In this document: in pieces, positions 62,026 through 64,000 of the stretch
How the letters are laid out: the number at the start of each line of letters is the position of its first letter
How positions within the stretch are numbered: position 1 is the stretch's first letter
Assembly: GCF_008831285.2 (NCBI RefSeq)
Contig: NC_045141.1
Span: 2,172,001 to 2,236,000 of the forward strand
Origin: Nymphaea colorata
Taxonomy: Eukaryota > Streptophyta > Magnoliopsida > Nymphaeales > Nymphaeaceae
DNA: 64,000 nucleotides
Direction: 5' to 3'
Made by a program: the position numbers and the translations under genes
Notes under the pieces: model-generated
Databases searched by the model: none
Told to the model about the DNA's origin: nothing
What the model saw: only the letters and a program-made list of their open reading frames with translations

Positions 62026-63250
62026 CCATACAATAGACAAATTTTCATGTTTCAACTTGTTAGCCTAAGTTCAATTGTGATTCTAGTGTTTAACTTTGGT
62101 TTCTCTCACGTTTCAAACCTAGTTAGGGCTTGATAATGTGTGTTAATTTTAATCCAAGGTGTTTAATCTTGAAAGTCATAATTTAACGTGTTAGTTTATA
62201 TTCATGTAATTATGCATATTGTGTTTGCTTTTTAATATTATAATGCAGCATTGATTTCAAATTGCATTCAGATTCACAAAGGAATTCGAGCTAGTTCAAC
62301 ACGTGTCTTGAGACAATAGTCATTGCACATGTATTTGTTGGTAATGTTTAATGTGCATTCATATAATTTGCTTTCAGTTTATATCATGCATCTAATTTGG
62401 AACTGTGTCAATAGAATCAGGTTGGATTATCAGCTACATTTATGCAACAATAGACCTTGCATGCATTTGATCCGAACTAACTTTCATAAGGATACATCCT
62501 TTAAAAGATAGTTTTAAACTACATATTTTTGCAATTGAATCTATTTTCAAACTTGTTTTTAAAACACTATGTTTAGACATGATTGAAATCTAAACCCTAT
62601 GAATCTACCTAAAACAACACATTAGGTTTACTCAACGCCTTAGTCAAGACCCGGTACTAAGCCCACTCCTAACCCACGTTGGAACTCAATTGAAACCCTA
62701 ATTGCAGCTAGGTTTACATAAGTCACCTCTTTGAACCCAAATAAGCCTATAATAGATCCAGATCTTGTGAATTGGATTTTAAATCTTTGAATTTGAATTT
62801 GGATCTAAGGGAATTTAGATTTAGAAGATTGAAATTTAATTTAGATATTACATTTGTAACATCAAATCTAGGTTTCAAATAATTTGGATAATGATTTTGG
62901 ATCTTACATAGAGTTGGATCTCAAATTGGATTTTGGTTATAGTTAGGACTTTGGATCTCATATCTTAGAATCCAAATCACAATTTCATACCTTATAATTA
63001 GATCCTAATTTGAACTTTGGATTTCAAAACTCTACATTGTTTGGATCAAGATTTCAGAACATACAAAAATAACTAAAATGAAGAAGTGAACAAGAAAAGT
63101 CAGAGAGATAGAGACAATACTTGGACACAAAGGCAAATGTCAACTTTATTGATCCAAGAGACTAAGTAAAGGGCTTAATATGTATATACATGGCTAAATT
63201 GATGTAAAAATTTTACTAAATTAACAAGGATTTAGATGTATTAACATAGT
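62026..63250. other. AT-rich LTR-like sequence
   Basis: No gene. 62760-63060 is rich in gatttggatct and tagatt words, as at 56620-56770 and 57690-57860. Confidence 0.4.
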
Positions 63251-63540
63251 TGTGATATCACCGTATTGGATCTGATATTGCTGTGGACTAATCCAAAATG
63301 ATAGTATAGGTTAATCTAGAATACTCTAGAAGCAACAAATATCTCACTAGCGTGAAGTGAAGCTGATCGTGCAGAATTGGTTATTCTCCTTTAACAAATT
63401 TTAATCATTATGTAACAACAAATATTTGTTGTATTATTTCACATGTGTATTCCCCTGCTTAGTGTATAAGAGACACTTGAGCACATTGTAATAAAGTGTG
63501 AAAACAGAAATTATCTCAGCCATCACTATTTTTCCCTTTA
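63251..63540 (+). repeat. 5' LTR of a copia element, approximate
   Basis: The sequence directly before a tRNA-Met-like primer site contains tgtgatatcaccgtattgg, aataaagtgtg and gtataagagacacttgagc, as in plant copia LTRs. The left limit at the TG of tgtgatatca is a guess. The right end does not show a clean CA. Confidence 0.45.
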
Positions 63541-63553
63541 TGGTATTAGAGCC
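63541..63553 (+). promoter_or_regulatory. Copia primer binding site (variant)
   Basis: tggtattagagcc, one base different from the usual TGGTATCAGAGCC, located 35 bases before the gag ATG. Confidence 0.75.
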
Positions 63554-63575
63554 ATTGTAAAGAAAGGACTCATCC

Positions 63576-64000
63576 ATGGCTTCTCCCAATGCTCACTTTG
63601 CATCAAACCAGAAGTTTCCTTATCCATCCACATTGAATGTTGCCAATTTTGTTTCCCTAAAGCTTTCTCAAACAAATTTACTCCTATGAACTAAATCACT
63701 TTGCACTTAGATGTTGGTTCAGGTTTAATGATGCCTACAAGGCAGAAGATGCTACTGAGGCATTGACAACAGTAATTATGGCCGACAACCAAGATCAGGC
63801 TTGGTTTCTAGACTTTGGAGCGACATCGCACGTAACCTCAAACACATGTATGCTTGACAGCTTATCTAAATCTGAAGAAAAAGATAAAGAGTAATGGTTG
63901 GCCGTGGAAATGCTCTTAAGATCACTCATGTTGGAGATGCTAAAATTAGTTCAAAGAGTGATGAACTAGAATTGAGAAATGTGTTAGTTGTTCCTAAAAT
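63576..64000 (+). pseudogene. Copia gag and protease start, broken and cut by the window end
   Basis: The ATG at 63576 opens MASPNAHFASNQKFPYPSTL then NVANFVSLKLSQTNLLL, a typical copia gag N-terminus. A stop follows within gag (about 63690). Most of gag, including the zinc knuckle, is missing. At about 63755 the sequence resumes as ATEALTTVIMADNQDQAWF then LDFGATSHVTSNT, the protease active-site region, where the usual DTGA/DSGA reads DFGA. The rest lies beyond the window. It is an internally deleted, dead element. Confidence 0.82.

Overview
The window is nuclear DNA of a flowering plant. It is AT-rich and its introns follow GT-AG rules. It holds Ty1/copia, Ty3/gypsy and hAT elements with plant-type sequences, and the gene fragments belong to plant families (callose synthase, SKP1/ASK, organellar mTERF, plant mobile domain). 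I cannot name the species. There is no bacterial, organellar or CRISPR-like feature. No fully intact protein-coding gene is visible; the nearest is an mTERF-type gene with one frameshift at 30654-31243.

Layout, left to right. 1-2.4 kb is decayed sequence with a probable plant-mobile-domain remnant. 2.4-7.23 kb is a 5'-truncated, inactivated copia element with a clear 3' LTR. 7.23-14.22 kb and 19.86-27.87 kb are two diverged direct copies of one segment. Each carries dead exons of a callose synthase and of a PRP4-type kinase on the minus strand, and the two copies have lost different parts. Between them, 14.55-18.02 kb is a structurally complete hAT transposon (8-bp target duplication CTTTCAAA) whose transposase carries one nonsense codon. 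28-31.7 kb holds an unrecognised exon, the first exon of a SKP1-like gene and the mTERF-like gene, which is followed by a tandem repeat. 31.91-32.58 kb is a deletion derivative of the same hAT family with its own 8-bp duplication (GGTCATGA). 33.56-37.55 kb is a minus-strand LTR element with near-identical LTRs, a GCTAT target duplication and a tRNA-Met primer site. Its short interior carries an FHA-domain fragment instead of gag-pol.

From 37.5 kb to the end I see no host gene. There is a 609-bp hAT-like MITE (39.6-40.2 kb), two adjacent TIR elements (40.9-41.7 kb), pieces of Ty3/gypsy elements in both orientations (41.8-53 kb), tandem repeats (43.9-44.5 kb), a CTG/CAG-rich stretch (44.7-46.2 kb), long AT-rich LTR-like sequence (49-51.4 kb and from 53.0 kb), a tandem duplication with a 570-600-bp offset (60.9-62.0 kb), and the 5' end of another copia element at 63.25-64.0 kb that runs off the window.

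The region reads as layered transposon insertions over an old segmental duplication. The most informative structures are the hAT family with palindrome-packed ends, the LTR element with a captured FHA fragment, and the paired gene-fragment segments.
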